A DNA stretch of 64,000 nt from Parus major (GCF_001522545.3 NC_031769.1:13803617-13867616); one strand, 5' to 3'; counted from the stretch's first letter, positions 54,101-61,849 are shown. Notes: generated by a model not told the origin, from the sequence alone. Numbers and translations: made by a program.

Positions 54101-57100
54101 GCCTTTCCTCATAGGAGAGATACTCCAGCCCTCTGGTCAGCTTTGTGGCCCTCTTCTTAAAGCATATCAGCTTTCCTAGAGCTCCCAAAACAACACCCTC
54201 CAACTCTTCTGTTTGTGATGCTTGACCCATCAGCATGGAAAGCAAGCAAAAGATCAGGGGTGGTCGGGGATTCTTATGTTAAAAAAGAAAATTAAAGCTG
54301 GTGGCTATTCCTAACACAGTCCTTCTGTCACAGTAGGAGATGGCAATTTCATTTACTCACAAGCTGATGAAAGCCAGAAAGGCAAAGTCGCCCGGCTGCT
54401 GAGCCCCGTGATTTACTCGCAGAACTCTGCCCACTGCATGACATTCTGGTACCACATGTCTGGAGCACACGTCGGCACCCTGAAGATCAAACTGCGCTAC
54501 CAAAAGCCAGATGAATATGACCAGGTGCTGTGGACCCTGAGTGGGCACCAGGCAAACTACTGGAAGGAAGGACGTGTTCTTCTCCACAAGTCTGTGAAAC
54601 ACTACCAGGTGAGCTTGGCTGCTCCTCGCTGAGCTACCACGGACAAAGCCAGCAGCACCTTGCTGGTCGTGTTTTACACACCACAGTAAAAGATGTCACT
54701 GAAGGATTTATGTGGACAATATTCCACCTACAGATGAGGTACGCTCACTGTGACTAATAACAGTGAAATATTTCATAGTATCTCAGATCACTGTGATACA
54801 AGCACTTTCTTATCAGAGGCCAAATAAATACTTTATAAATTATTTATCATCAGTCACAAAACTGCCTCTTTGCTGCAGTTTTTCTGATGTAAAAGCCCTT
54901 CATAAAGTCATGATAGTACATAATTTACATTTGTCTATATAAGTTCATAAAGGCAGGCAATGCAGATTTTCAGGCCACAATAGAAGCACAAGTGTGACAT
55001 CATGGCACATGAAGATGTGTGTTAAAAACTAATTAAGAAATCCTGCCTGCTGCAGTTGTGTGCTAACATTAAAACAATGTGAACGCTATCTTGTTTTTCC
55101 AGGTGGTTATTGAGGGAGAAATTGGAAAAGGCACCGGAGGAATTGCTGTGGATGATATTAAAATTGACAATCACATAGCACAAGAGGATTGCCGAAGTAA
55201 GTGTGACAAGCAAGAACACAGAGAATTCTCATTCAAGACATTGTTTATTTTGTATGGATAGCTGGTTTTATCTGTGAGAAAGATAAATAATAATATTTAT
55301 TATGCATATCTATTATCTATTATACATAGCTAATAATAATTATTAGCAATGTTTTCACTGAAAATATCCTGATTCAGCCCATAGCTTTATTCATAGTAAG
55401 TACCACTTGGTGTCACCTCGGTATGGCAGCAGTTTGGATCAGAATTGGCATCCTACTGACACGGGTCACAGCATAGTCACATTCTCAAGTCTATCCCTGT
55501 ATTTCATATTGCTGCCCTCTTTAAATTTCTCTGTATTTCCTGTTGCAGGACCCTGTTTTAACTAATGCACAAAATCCAATTTTATTTCTTCACCCTTTTC
55601 TTATCACTTACTACCAAGCCTTCTTAAGTTTTTTTAAAGGACCATATCAAACCCTTACAGGAGAAGCAGATAGGGTGAAAAGGCCCCTGCTCTGTCCTCT
55701 GCTGTCCTGTCATTCTGAGTTTGCTGTGGTTCATTTGCTGTAGTCGTCAGCTCCCAGATATGTGGGACAAAGCAGCGTTAGGACATGGCCTTTCCCACAT
55801 CTGAGCCAGACTATTCCTGAGATGCTCTTTGAGCCCTTTTATTCCTGGCCAGTCTTGAGTTATTCCAGTCACTGCTGATCATATGCACATTGCATACTGC
55901 ACGTAATTTGGCAGCAGCAGCCCCAGATAAACACAAGCAACAGAACACTGTCCTTCACAGTGGAGATGAAACAATTACTTTTATATAAAAGAGGGAATAG
56001 AAATGAGAACTCTCAGCATTAAGAAGATAAATTTATTCTGTGTGAGTTAACAATACAGCTAAGAGCAATAATAGAGGGTGTTCCTCACCTTTTGTAGCTA
56101 ACATCCTTTGGAGGGTAGCATGACAATCTTCAGCTACATGTTAATTTCACTGCAGAATGAGGAAACTGTACAATCTCTTTTTATCATGTGGTCCAACCCC
56201 TGGGGTTCATCAAATGGCACCAGAGTGGCAGTGGGCAGGAAGGGAGGCAGGATGCACTGCTTAGTCCTCCTGCAGTGTCTGCAGTGCCAAGAGAGGTGCT
56301 GAGACCACGGTGACTGTAGTTAATTGACTCCAGCATGAGAATGGAAAATAACTTCTTTCCTCCTTCCATGTTTTGGTTGTTCAAACTAAATGTTGAGCAA
56401 AGACTCTGCCTGAGGGAGCTAAACCCAAAAGCACAGTCTGAAATCCAAACATGAGTGGTCTCGCTGCAGTCAGTGAAACTATTCTTGTGATTAACTATGC
56501 CTATGCTGATGAAGTGTGATGGATTTGGGCTCCAAAATTTTAAATACAGTGAATGAGATGCTAATTTATCACACTGATTTCTCATTCCCAGGTATGGAAA
56601 ACCCCTGCTGATAACTAAAACTGTGCCAAGACTGGGCGGAGAGGAGTTTTTTTAATCTTTCTTTTTTTCTCCATTAATTTTCTGAGCCCATTATAATGAA
56701 CAGCTCTGTCAAGCCACCATAATGATGCTCTGACATAGGAAAATCTGCTATACCATTATTGCCAGCATGATAGTCAATCAGTGTTTGTAACCCTAATAAT
56801 CAATGTCAATTCTTTTGCTTCATTAGAATCAACTGATGTGGAGAATGAAATCGATGAAGAAGAAGACCCAGAAAGTAATCAAACAGGTAAAAATTTTGTT
56901 ATTTTTTTAAAAGGGAATGAATTTTAATGTGGATTTTAATGTGGATTTTTGCATTCTATTTATTTATTTATAGATTTGTTCTCTAACTACATATTGCATT
57001 AAGATATTTTGATTTTTCTGGATGAGATGATAAGACGACCTACATTTATTTGAATGTTGTAATAGTTTTAGTCTTCCATGTCTTATGGACATAAGTACTT

Positions 57101-58419
57101 TTTATTATTTGTACCTATCTCAAACATTTCAAATTTCATATACCTGATTTGTTACATTATATTCATATATTGCAAGCACATTATAGCCCCTCAATATTTT
57201 TTTTACATTGAAGGCTTGTCCACTGCTGAAGAAAGCTTTATTATTATATCTTACAATTTATGACTTGCACTGTGCCTCAGTAATTAGGCTCGAAACTCTC
57301 CAGGTTAAATGTTTTACAGACCTGGCTGAAAACGCCATTTTATGACCAGTCTAGCAAAGCATTATCATTTCCAATGATGATAACAGTAAATGGATCATTA
57401 AATGGATCATAATTGTCATATTGTTCCAATAATAAAATATGCTTGCATTTTTCAGGCAATGAGCTTAATTTTTTTCTGTTACAGCCAACAGGATTGCTAT
57501 TTCAGTGAAAGAGAGTGAGCTTGTCCAAAAATACTTCTTGGCTTTTCCAGCAACAATTACAGTGTTTGCTGCTTTTGGATCATTTTCATAAACTAAAAAG
57601 TTGAAGGAAAACATTATGATACCCAGTGAATATTTTACACGAGTGGGCAGAGTGCTCTTCTGTGTCAGTTCTGTCACTATTTGCACTTCAAGATCCAGTC
57701 CTAAAGTCACTGAGTAGAAATAAAATGGCTGGATTTTCCCAATCAATATTTAAGGCTCTAACCACTCACACTGAGCTGAGTAGGATCTGATCAACATTTT
57801 TGAGCTATATACTTGCAACATGGCAAAATATAATCACAAGGCTTCATTATTCACTCCCAAGACTCTCACTTAATCCAAGGCAGAACCAGAGCTCTACTGA
57901 CAGGCAGCAGATTTAAAGGTTGGAGAGGAGTCTGGAAAAAATCCACAGCTATTTGGGTGACATTACAGTTCTCAGCTATTTATGACCACCTTGAAGAAGC
58001 TAGGTTTTAAAATTATGTAAAAAACTTAAGTTAAAAAAATTGATGGTCTTCTCAAAATTTCCAATTCATTAAACAGAATTCCAACTAGGATCAGTTCTGA
58101 AAATTTTTCAATTCTTTATTCAATTTCAGGGTTTACACCTCCATACCGTACAGGTGACGTCTATGATGACAACATCTCCAGGAAGCCAGGCAATGTCCTG
58201 AAGACCCTAGATCCAATCCTCATTACCATCATAGCCATGAGTGCACTCGGGGTGCTTTTGGGAGCCATCTGTGGAGTTGTTCTGTACTGTGCCTGTTGGC
58301 ACAATGGGATGTCAGAGAGGAACTTGTCTGCACTGGAGAATTATAACTTTGAACTGGTCGATGGTGTAAAACTGAAAAAAGATAAACTAAACACACAGAA
58401 TTCATACTCGGAAGCATGA
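1..58419 (+). CDS. NRP1: Neuropilin-1, exons 4-17 (5' partial; coding segments listed separately)
   Basis: Single-pass membrane co-receptor for class 3 semaphorins and for VEGF-A, acting with plexin-A and VEGFR2 in axon guidance and angiogenesis. Fourteen exons, all with GT-AG borders and matching phases, join into one open frame of 741 codons plus stop. Domain order seen: end of CUB a2 (exons 4-5), F5/8 b1 (6-8), F5/8 b2 (9-10), linker (11-12), MAM (13-15), stalk (16), then transmembrane helix and tail (17). The ends of the human protein after residue 183 can be followed residue by residue, with only small length changes (two residues shorter early in exon 13, one shorter in exon 15, a divergent exon 16). 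Signal peptide, CUB a1 and the start of a2 lie upstream of base 1. NRP2 is ruled out by the NRP1-type tail ending S-Y-S-E-A and by the b1/b2 sequences. Confidence 0.97.
114..7594 (+). other. NRP1: NRP1 intron 4
   Basis: A 7.5-kb AT-rich intron with donor GTAAGA and acceptor TTTGCAG. A short A-rich run lies at 6047-6074. Open frames within it are short (up to about 100 codons), lack recognisable domains and overlap each other on both strands. I recognise no other gene or transposon in it. Confidence 0.85.
7595..7750 (+). CDS. NRP1: NRP1 exon 5: end of CUB a2 domain
   Basis: A 156-bp exon completing the split Val codon (g|tt) and encoding V-G-P-H-I-G-R-Y-C through S-S-V-S-E, human residues 220-271. 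C228, the partner of C206, and the calcium ligand D250 (in F-Y-T-D-S) are present. The N261 glycosylation sequon (A-N-Y-S) is conserved. Starts after TTTGCAG and ends in phase 1 before GTCAGT. Confidence 0.96.
7751..10420 (+). other. NRP1: NRP1 intron 5
   Basis: A 2.7-kb intron. Just inside the donor is a T/C tract at 7881-7913. Otherwise plain AT-rich sequence without recognisable genes or repeats. Confidence 0.85.
7881..7913. repeat. Polypyrimidine (T-rich) tract
   Basis: Runs of T interrupted by single C residues, about 33 bp, 130 bp inside intron 5. It is too far from the acceptor to be the splice tract, so it is simple low-complexity sequence. Confidence 0.8.
10421..10587 (+). CDS. NRP1: NRP1 exon 6: start of F5/8 type C domain b1
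   Basis: A 167-bp exon encoding D-F-Q-C-M-E-P-L through R-E-W-I-Q, human residues 272-327. The first b1 cysteine (C275) is present. In the human numbering, the VEGF/C-end-rule pocket residues Y297 and W301 (Q-Y-S-A-I-W) and T316 and D320 (W-T-P-G-E-D) are all conserved. Human N300 is Ile here, so the N-W-S glycosylation sequon of human NRP1 is absent. The exon ends in phase 0 before GTAAAA. Confidence 0.97.
13581..13616. repeat. Short tandem repeat, 18-bp unit x2
   Basis: Two adjacent 18-bp copies (tatatgagctatgtacag, then the same with one base changed), followed by a partial third copy ctatgcacag. Local duplication within intron 6. Confidence 0.75.
14995..15160. other. CpG-rich islet within intron 6
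   Basis: About ten CpG dinucleotides in some 160 bp of GC-rich sequence, inside an intron that is otherwise AT-rich and CpG-poor. It contains the consensus-like start context GCCGCCATGG at 15,055-15,064. It may be a regulatory islet or merely a GC-rich patch; nothing in the sequence decides. Confidence 0.4.
20536..20557. repeat. Homopolymer A run (22 bp)
   Basis: Uninterrupted A22 in intron 6. The sequence immediately upstream shows no recognisable reading frame or gene, so I do not read it as the tail of a processed pseudogene. Confidence 0.85.
21350..21600. other. CpG-rich islet within intron 6
   Basis: About 17 CpG dinucleotides in 250 bp, strongly GC-rich, between AT-rich flanks. Frames across it are open on both strands, as expected of GC-rich DNA. 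It could be an intragenic enhancer or alternative promoter, but no initiator or splice partner was identified. Confidence 0.45.
23899..23941. repeat. A-rich low-complexity tract
   Basis: A43-type stretch with scattered T and one G, in intron 6. Simple sequence. Confidence 0.8.
27137..27173. repeat. GA-rich purine tract
   Basis: About 37 bp of imperfect GA/GAA repeats interrupted by a single T, in intron 6. Simple sequence. Confidence 0.7.
27440..27740 (-). mobile_element. Ancient CR1/L3-like LINE relic with decayed reverse transcriptase motifs
   Basis: On the minus strand, 27,718 down to 27,662 reads W-R-G-V-T-G-E-I-P-Q-G-P-V, matching the reverse transcriptase block V-P-Q-G-S-V-L-G-P. After a stop, T-L-L-N-T-F-I-K-H-L resembles the following L-F-N-I-F-I-N-D-L segment. 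In another frame, 27,608 down to 27,561 reads K-F-P-K-D-T-K-L-P-G-V-A-N-A-E-E, matching K-F-x-D-D-T-K-L-G-G. Several stops, at least one frameshift and the altered catalytic D-D show it is long dead. The nucleotide text also resembles the common amniote CR1/L3 consensus as I remember it. The outer limits are approximate. It ends about 260 bp before exon 7. Confidence 0.78.
28004..28159 (+). CDS. NRP1: NRP1 exon 7: middle of domain b1
   Basis: A 156-bp, 52-codon exon, phase 0 to phase 0, encoding V-D-L-G-L-L-R-F-V through E-G-N-K-P-V, human residues 328-379. It carries the remaining ligand-pocket residues S346, T349, K351 and Y353 in I-S-K-E-T-K-K-E-Y. Human K352 is Glu here. Starts after CCACAG and ends before GTAAGT. 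Confidence 0.97.
28160..30814 (+). other. NRP1: NRP1 intron 7
   Basis: A 2.7-kb intron with a strong GTAAGT donor followed by a T-rich stretch. Open frames are short and uninformative. No repeat family recognised. Confidence 0.85.
30815..30959 (+). CDS. NRP1: NRP1 exon 8: end of domain b1
   Basis: A 145-bp exon encoding V-F-Q-G-N-S-N-P through V-Y-G-C-K-I-T, human residues 380-427, with C424 closing the b1 disulfide to C275. The loop after D-V-V reads Y-R-P-F-A-K-P where human has V-A-V-F-P-K-P. Ends in phase 1 before GTAGGT. Read-through would add about 24 intron-coded residues before a stop. Confidence 0.97.
30960..32412 (+). other. NRP1: NRP1 intron 8
   Basis: A 1.5-kb very AT-rich intron ending in a long T tract before CTGTAG. 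Its minus strand is open for 159 codons (32,486-32,007), running over the start of exon 9. I treat that frame as chance (see rejected items). Confidence 0.85.
32413..32744 (+). CDS. NRP1: NRP1 exon 9: most of F5/8 type C domain b2
   Basis: The longest coding exon in the window (332 bp). It completes the split Asp codon and encodes Y-P-C-S-G-M-L-G through D-S-S-K-K-K-I-K, human residues 428-538. C431, which opens the b2 disulfide, and the N522 sequon (S-N-N-G-S) are present. The basic segments G-K-H-R-E-N-K and M-K-K-F-K, typical of the heparin-binding b2 surface, are kept. Ends in phase 0 before GTAAGG. Confidence 0.97.
32745..37231 (+). other. NRP1: NRP1 intron 9
   Basis: A 4.5-kb intron. 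Around 34,190-34,215 is a small CpG-containing island (gcagcgcgccgtctgctgc) with GCAG/CTGC inverted ends; otherwise AT-rich. A T-run at 37,189-37,203 lies just upstream of the acceptor ctctgcag. No genes or transposons recognised. Confidence 0.82.
37232..37376 (+). CDS. NRP1: NRP1 exon 10: end of domain b2
   Basis: A 145-bp exon encoding T-F-E-G-N-T-N-Y through L-G-C-E-L-E, human residues 539-586, with C583 closing the b2 disulfide. Phase 0 start, phase 1 end before GTAATT. Read-through would add a short tail and stop within about 45 bases. Confidence 0.97.
37377..40222 (+). other. NRP1: NRP1 intron 10
   Basis: A 2.8-kb intron between b2 and the linker. It is AT-rich with mixed short frames. 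One 142-codon frame at 39,775-40,203 runs towards the exon 11 acceptor but shows no recognisable domain. Confidence 0.83.
40223..40327 (+). CDS. NRP1: NRP1 exon 11: linker with glycosaminoglycan attachment site
   Basis: A 105-bp exon encoding A-P-T-A-V-P-T-V-S through D-D-Y-Q-L-T, human residues 587-621. The dipeptide in N-C-H-S-G-T-G-D-D corresponds to human S612, where heparan or chondroitin sulfate is attached, and keeps its acidic surroundings. The donor is GTGCAG, the weakest in the gene. In human, retention of the following intron gives the soluble form s11. Here read-through would add a 20-residue tail and stop at 40,387-40,389. Confidence 0.95.
40328..43273 (+). other. NRP1: NRP1 intron 11
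   Basis: A 2.9-kb intron. An in-frame stop lies 60 bases inside, and an AATAAA hexamer lies at 41,157-41,162. A tiny CpG-dense patch occurs at 42,217-42,275 (about nine CpGs). No gene or transposon recognised. Confidence 0.83.
42217..42275. other. Very short CpG-dense patch
   Basis: About nine CpGs in 60 bp (around tggcgtgcgcgctctcgtgg) inside AT-rich intron 11. Far below the usual island length; significance unknown. Confidence 0.4.
43274..43333 (+). CDS. NRP1: NRP1 exon 12: linker before the MAM domain
   Basis: A 60-bp exon; the previous g plus gt gives Gly, then G-T-T-V-L-N-T-E-K-P-T-V-I-D-N-T-L-Q-P, human residues 622-641. Starts after TTTTCCAG and ends in phase 1 before GTAAAA. Retention of the next intron makes the human soluble form s12. 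Confidence 0.96.
43362..43367 (+). promoter_or_regulatory. NRP1: Candidate intronic poly(A) signal AATAAA just after exon 12
   Basis: A canonical hexamer begins 28 bases into intron 12, with ATTAAA 11 bases before it. Human NRP1 uses poly(A) addition in this intron to make soluble s12. In the frame carried over from exon 12 the first stop is at 43,420-43,422, about 55 bases past the hexamer. Confidence 0.45.
48755..48860. repeat. Purine-rich (G/A) tract
   Basis: About 100 bp, mostly G and A (gagaggggggaggcaggcag, then ggggaggatgaaagaaagga), in intron 12. Low-complexity sequence on which a 79-codon frame is open, which I regard as incidental. Confidence 0.55.
50447..50578 (+). CDS. NRP1: NRP1 exon 13: start of MAM (c) domain
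   Basis: A 132-bp exon encoding E-L-P-L-Y-N-C-G-F-G-W through P-I-Q-D-H-T. It has the MAM start C-x-F-G-W and a second cysteine in L-C-Q-W-E-H-D. Two residues are missing between Y and N-C compared with human, which has Y-G-F-N-C. The MAM domain mediates receptor multimerisation. Phase 1 to phase 1, donor GTAATC. Confidence 0.96.
52365..52384. repeat. Perfect 20-bp AT palindrome
   Basis: atatgtaattaattacatat is its own reverse complement. Further imperfect TATA/TACATA pairing extends either side, from about 52,344 to 52,398, so a cruciform or RNA hairpin is possible. Confidence 0.7.
53750..54212 (-). mobile_element. CR1 LINE 3' fragment (5'-truncated)
   Basis: The + strand reads agaataacagaattgtttgg, then gacctttaaaggtcat, ctgaccttgaatgtttc, tttcttccttatatctagtc and ctcagcctttcctcataggag, the well-known reverse complement of the avian CR1 3' end. 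The start matches the degenerate ATTCTGT-type octamer terminus, so the element lies on the minus strand with its 3' end near 53,750. Clear similarity fades after gtggccctcttct (about 54,160), with weak similarity to about 54,212. Only the last half kilobase survives, as is usual for 5'-truncated CR1 copies; no coding capacity remains. Confidence 0.93.
54331..54336 (+). promoter_or_regulatory. NRP1: Tandem (NAGNAG) splice acceptor CAGTAG of exon 14
   Basis: Two AG acceptors three bases apart. Use of the downstream TAG gives H-T-G-D-G-N-F as in human. Use of the upstream CAG inserts a Val codon (g|ta), giving H-T-V-G-D-G-N-F. Both keep the frame. CAG is usually the stronger of such a pair. Confidence 0.75.
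54337..54608 (+). CDS. NRP1: NRP1 exon 14: core of MAM domain
   Basis: A 272-bp exon (275 if the upstream acceptor is used) encoding D-G-N-F-I-Y-S-Q-A-D through L-H-K-S-V-K-H-Y-Q. The block H-C-M-T-F-W-Y-H-M-S-G, central to MAM domains, is intact and contains the third MAM cysteine. Ends in phase 0 before GTGAGC. Confidence 0.96.
54609..55102 (+). other. NRP1: NRP1 intron 14 (shortest)
   Basis: A 494-bp intron, AT-rich, with no feature beyond its splice sites (GTGAGC donor, TTTTTCCAG acceptor). Confidence 0.9.
55103..55196 (+). CDS. NRP1: NRP1 exon 15: end of MAM domain
   Basis: A 94-bp exon encoding V-V-I-E-G-E-I-G-K-G through A-Q-E-D-C-R, with I-A-V-D-D-I, the MAM C-terminal signature, and the last MAM cysteine. 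It is one residue shorter than human at K-G-T-G-G. It ends in phase 1 with a single A before the consensus donor GTAAGT, which decides what exon 16 skipping produces. Confidence 0.96.
55197..56826 (+). other. NRP1: NRP1 intron 15
   Basis: A 1.6-kb intron. Near its start is a perfect 9-bp-arm inverted repeat (55,329-55,347) within TAATAA-rich sequence. Nothing else recognised; a 133-codon minus-strand frame at 56,184-56,585 lacks any recognised domain. Confidence 0.85.
55329..55347. repeat. Small inverted repeat
   Basis: gctaataat, one base, then attattagc: 9-bp perfect arms. A similar weaker pairing lies just upstream around 55,285-55,305. AT-rich; probably incidental. Confidence 0.55.
56827..56886 (+). 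CDS. NRP1: NRP1 exon 16: acidic stalk, skippable cassette exon
   Basis: A 60-bp exon, phase 1 to phase 1. It completes the split Lys codon and encodes S-T-D-V-E-N-E-I-D-E-E-E-D-P-E-S-N-Q-T. Eight of these residues are Asp or Glu. The human equivalent (K-P-A-D-L-D-K-K-N...) is mixed-charge, so this stalk has diverged greatly while its borders are kept. Skipping it joins A to GG and leaves one Arg. Acceptor CATTAG, donor GTAAAA. Confidence 0.93.
56887..58129 (+). other. NRP1: NRP1 intron 16
   Basis: A 1.2-kb AT-rich intron. Just after the donor is a 12-bp unit (attttaatgtgg) repeated twice at 56,921-56,944. No other feature recognised. Confidence 0.87.
58130..58419 (+). CDS. NRP1: NRP1 exon 17: juxtamembrane, transmembrane helix and cytoplasmic tail
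   Basis: Encodes F-T-P-P-Y-R-T-G-D-V-Y then D-D-N-I-S-R-K-P-G-N (a sequon equal to human N842), the hydrophobic helix I-L-I-T-I-I-A-M-S-A-L-G and on, and a tail of about 44 residues ending N-S-Y-S-E-A, stop at 58,417-58,419. The helix keeps the G-V-L-L-G-A-I-C-G (GxxxGxxxG) dimerisation motif. The S-E-A end binds the PDZ domain of GIPC1/synectin. The tail is nearly identical to human. Confidence 0.98.
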
Positions 58420-59441
58420 AGGTGTAAAGCAATTGGAGAAGTCAGAGAATCGGGATGGAAGGACATAGCTCGGTCGTGCTGGGGAACTGTTGATCTTTTA
58501 CTGTACAGGCTGAAAAGTGCATTGATGACACTGAGCCAAGCTTTTCTCAGGAGCTTCAATGAGTGTGTAACCGATGAACATGGACAACAATCTGTGTTAA
58601 CAACCTGAATCATGTACAGTCTGCTTTTTCTGTTGGTTTTATTTGAAATAATCGAATGCTGGTGTTGAGACCAAGTATGATTGACTTATAGTTCATTTTG
58701 TCTTTCTTTCTCTCCCTCTCTTTTGTTTTCTGTTAATGGATAATTTTGTTTTTACTGTGCAAAATCCGAGATGCTGTCACAAAATGTATTCCGTGGGGTC
58801 CTTTGGATGGACATGCTGTCTGTAGCTCAGTGCCCAGAAAATATTGGAGTAACAGCAATTTAGTGGACTTCTGCACCTGTATTTGTGTATAATTGCTCGT
58901 GTTGTGCATAGGCAAAGAAGGGTTAGGATGTTTTTGAAAGTACTGCTGCATCAGTACCGATATAGCGTGTCAGCTCTGTTTACGAAGCAATACAGTCAAA
59001 TTTTATTGATGTTTTTCAGTGTTGTACTAAATTTTGTGCTTGTGAACTCCATAAAAGAGTATGTGCCATCATCAGACACAACTGGTAACCAAGTGAACTG
59101 CCTAAAAACTAAACAAAAAAAGTCCTTGGCACTGGCTAGTGTATGTCCTCTCAAGTGCCTTTTTGTTTGTACTGCTTCTCATTGTGTTAACATTAACTAC
59201 AGCTTCTCTGCAGTTACGCCCTTGTCTTTAATCATATTCTGATGGCTCACTGACTAAAAGAAAAGTATATTTCAGTGTAAGAAAACAGCCTTAGCCAAGG
59301 CAGGGGCTAATCAGATTTGACCACCTGGCTTGATTGTTCTGCTTTCTGTATTTCAACTTCATGTCTCTTGACCCTTTTGTATAAAGCTGCAATATCCCCT
59401 TTTATTGTTCTTTCATATAGAATGTATTTTCAAATGTAAAA

Positions 59442-59483
59442 TCTCTCTCCCTTTCTCTTCTCTTTCTCTCTCTCTGTCTCTCT
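59442..59483. repeat. CT-rich microsatellite in the 3' UTR
   Basis: About 42 bp of imperfect TC/TTTC repeats, a possible polypyrimidine-tract-binding protein target in the mRNA. Likely length-polymorphic. Confidence 0.75.
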
Positions 59484-61370
59484 GAGTAGGTTGCATAAGC
59501 ATTTGCCATTGCCAAGGAAAGAAAACTTCAGCTTTAACTTGCTGGTAATGGCAAAGGATTTTATTAGAGTTTGTGTTAAAAATAAGGGAAAAATCTTAAT
59601 TTTATCCTCCAAAGTCGAACTTTGGGTTTCTTCTTAACAGCATAAAGTGACAGTATCTTTTTTCCTGATGTCATGAAACATACCTTTTATCCTGAACAGC
59701 TTGCCTGTTAATTACACTGGGGAAAATGTTCCCTTACAGAAAAGATTGCCTTTAGAACAAGAAACTTTCCTCCTCTTGCCCCTACCTGAACTCGGAGTTC
59801 TGTTCTCTCAGTAACCATGTATTTTCATGCTAATCAATGCTAATTGGGCTTAAGAGTGGGTAGTGAGGGCGGAATGAAATCCCACAATGTATGTAGGATA
59901 TGTTCTTCCCATCATGTTATATCCAATTGGCATTTCATACCAGGAGGTTTCTGTTGACCACAAGTGCAGGCAGTGACCAGTGCAGTGAACTGAGTACTCT
60001 GAGCTGTCAGAAAAATGTGCTTGACAATGATGTGACAATTTTTTTAACATTTTAGGGCAAATACTATAGGTCAAATAATATTCAGCAGCCTATGCAGCTG
60101 GTCCAACAGGGTAAAAAGGAACACGAGCATGTTTCCCACAGGGGTCCATACAAGGCAGCGAAGGAGCAGAGGGGTCACTCCTCTCCTGCAGGTGCAAGGG
60201 GAGCCCCTGGGTTTCTGCAGTGACCTGCACACAGCACAGCCATAACTGGGGAGCAGCCTCAACCTTCCCCTGGGTATCCACCAACCAGCAGAGAAAACCA
60301 GTGCTAACATGGGGAAGTGCTACCTACCAAGTGCTGAATTCATTGAATTTCCTGAGTAGCTGGGGAAGTGATTGGGACTTTCTGAGCTAGTCTTTTCCAA
60401 AATTGCTTTTGTAGAAGAGCAATGAAATATCCTGTCCAGGATTAGGATCAAAGGGCTTATTCAGCCTTGAATTACTTGGAGCAAAAGAATCCACCCCTAT
60501 TTATGCACCAAATGTTTTGAAGTGTGTAATTTCACCAGTATGAACTATAAAATAGAAAAATATGTAGAAAACCCACTAGTAACCCAGAAATTGAAGAAAA
60601 AGGAGGGAGACAGTAGGTGAAAATGAGGTTTGAAGTTGAAAATATTTTAAAGGAAGATGCAGTAGAAAAAATACACGGACAGTTGCTACTTCAGAGAGGT
60701 CCTAAAGGCAATGACTATGAGGAAAACCCAAGCACCCACTTCAGGTCATCAAACCTTAGACTGATGGAAGAGCTACCTCCCCAGCCTCTCAGCCTTGGGT
60801 CCTCCAAAAGGTGAAACAGTGCACCTAAAGCCTGAAAGTTTTGCCTGAAATTAGTCCATGAGATGTCCCAAGCGACAGACTCACTTTGTCAGAGGTAGAA
60901 TTTTCATTGGTTTCTAACACTGTAATTTAATAATGGCATTGCAGCAGCTAGTTAATTAATCCAAAGAAGAAAAAGATTTTTCAAAACTATTTTCAGCCCT
61001 CCACCTCTGTGTGAGTCAGGAATTAAGGGTCTATTCTCCTTAGCTGAAAAAACTTCTAGTCCACTAACTTGACTATGAGTTACATGCTTATATTGCCTTG
61101 AAGAGAAAATCCCATTGGGGAGCCCAAGCCCAAAACCTTTTGAAATATTCCCACTGATTTCAATAGATTCCAGACCAGCTCTGGGTCTTGATCTATTTGA
61201 ACAGAAAAACTGGTAGTTGGTGGGTTTCTTTCCTTCTTTTAACACACTGAGAATAGTGAACATAAAAAAGAATTTATCTCCTTTGTGGTCTTCAGACATT
61301 ACTATGATAATGAGGATCTAGCACTGAAGATTTGATTTCTCTAAAGGTAATAGAATTAAAGTTGCCCTTC

Positions 61371-61376
61371 AATAAA
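61371..61376 (+). terminator. NRP1: Candidate proximal poly(A) signal AATAAA
   Basis: A canonical hexamer in the 3' UTR about 2.95 kb after the stop, 470 bp upstream of the distal signal. It would give a shorter mRNA without the miR-1/206 type site. Confidence 0.5.
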
Positions 61377-61843
61377 GGAAAAATGATACTGCAACTTTAC
61401 ATTGAAAAGTATCTTGCACTGATAAATATATTTAAAAAAATTATATGTTTATAAAGTTATTAATTTGTAAAGGCAGTGTTACAAAATGTTCAGTTTATAT
61501 TGTTTTAGATTGTTTCATAATTTTTAAAGTGTAAAATAACATATTTTTTTCTTTATTGAAAAACTATAAAAATCTTCTGTAGTAAAATGATTTCATTTTA
61601 CTGGTATATTATTGCTTCATGTTTTGTACCATCATAAAACTTTGTGCAAATTTTTTTTACAGAAATTTTTATTTTCTATGACAATATGACACTTGTAAAT
61701 TGTTGTTTCAAAATGAACAGCGAAGCCTTAACTTTAAATGACATTTGTATTCTCAGACACTGAGTAGCATAAAAAAACACATAGAACTGAACTGTAACTT
61801 AAATTTCCAAACTATGACTACTACATTCCAAAGAAACAGTTGA

Positions 61844-61849
61844 ATTAAA
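61844..61849 (+). terminator. NRP1: Candidate distal poly(A) signal ATTAAA
   Basis: ATTAAA in cagttgaattaaacattttc, at the end of the AT-rich block that looks conserved. Expected cleavage is about 61,860-61,880. Confidence 0.55.

Larger units (their letters stand above)
50579..54336 (+). other. NRP1: NRP1 intron 13
   Basis: A 3.8-kb intron. It holds an AT-rich palindrome at 52,365 and a minus-strand CR1 LINE fragment at 53,750-54,212 that stops about 125 bases before exon 14. It ends in the tandem acceptor CAGTAG. Confidence 0.88.
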
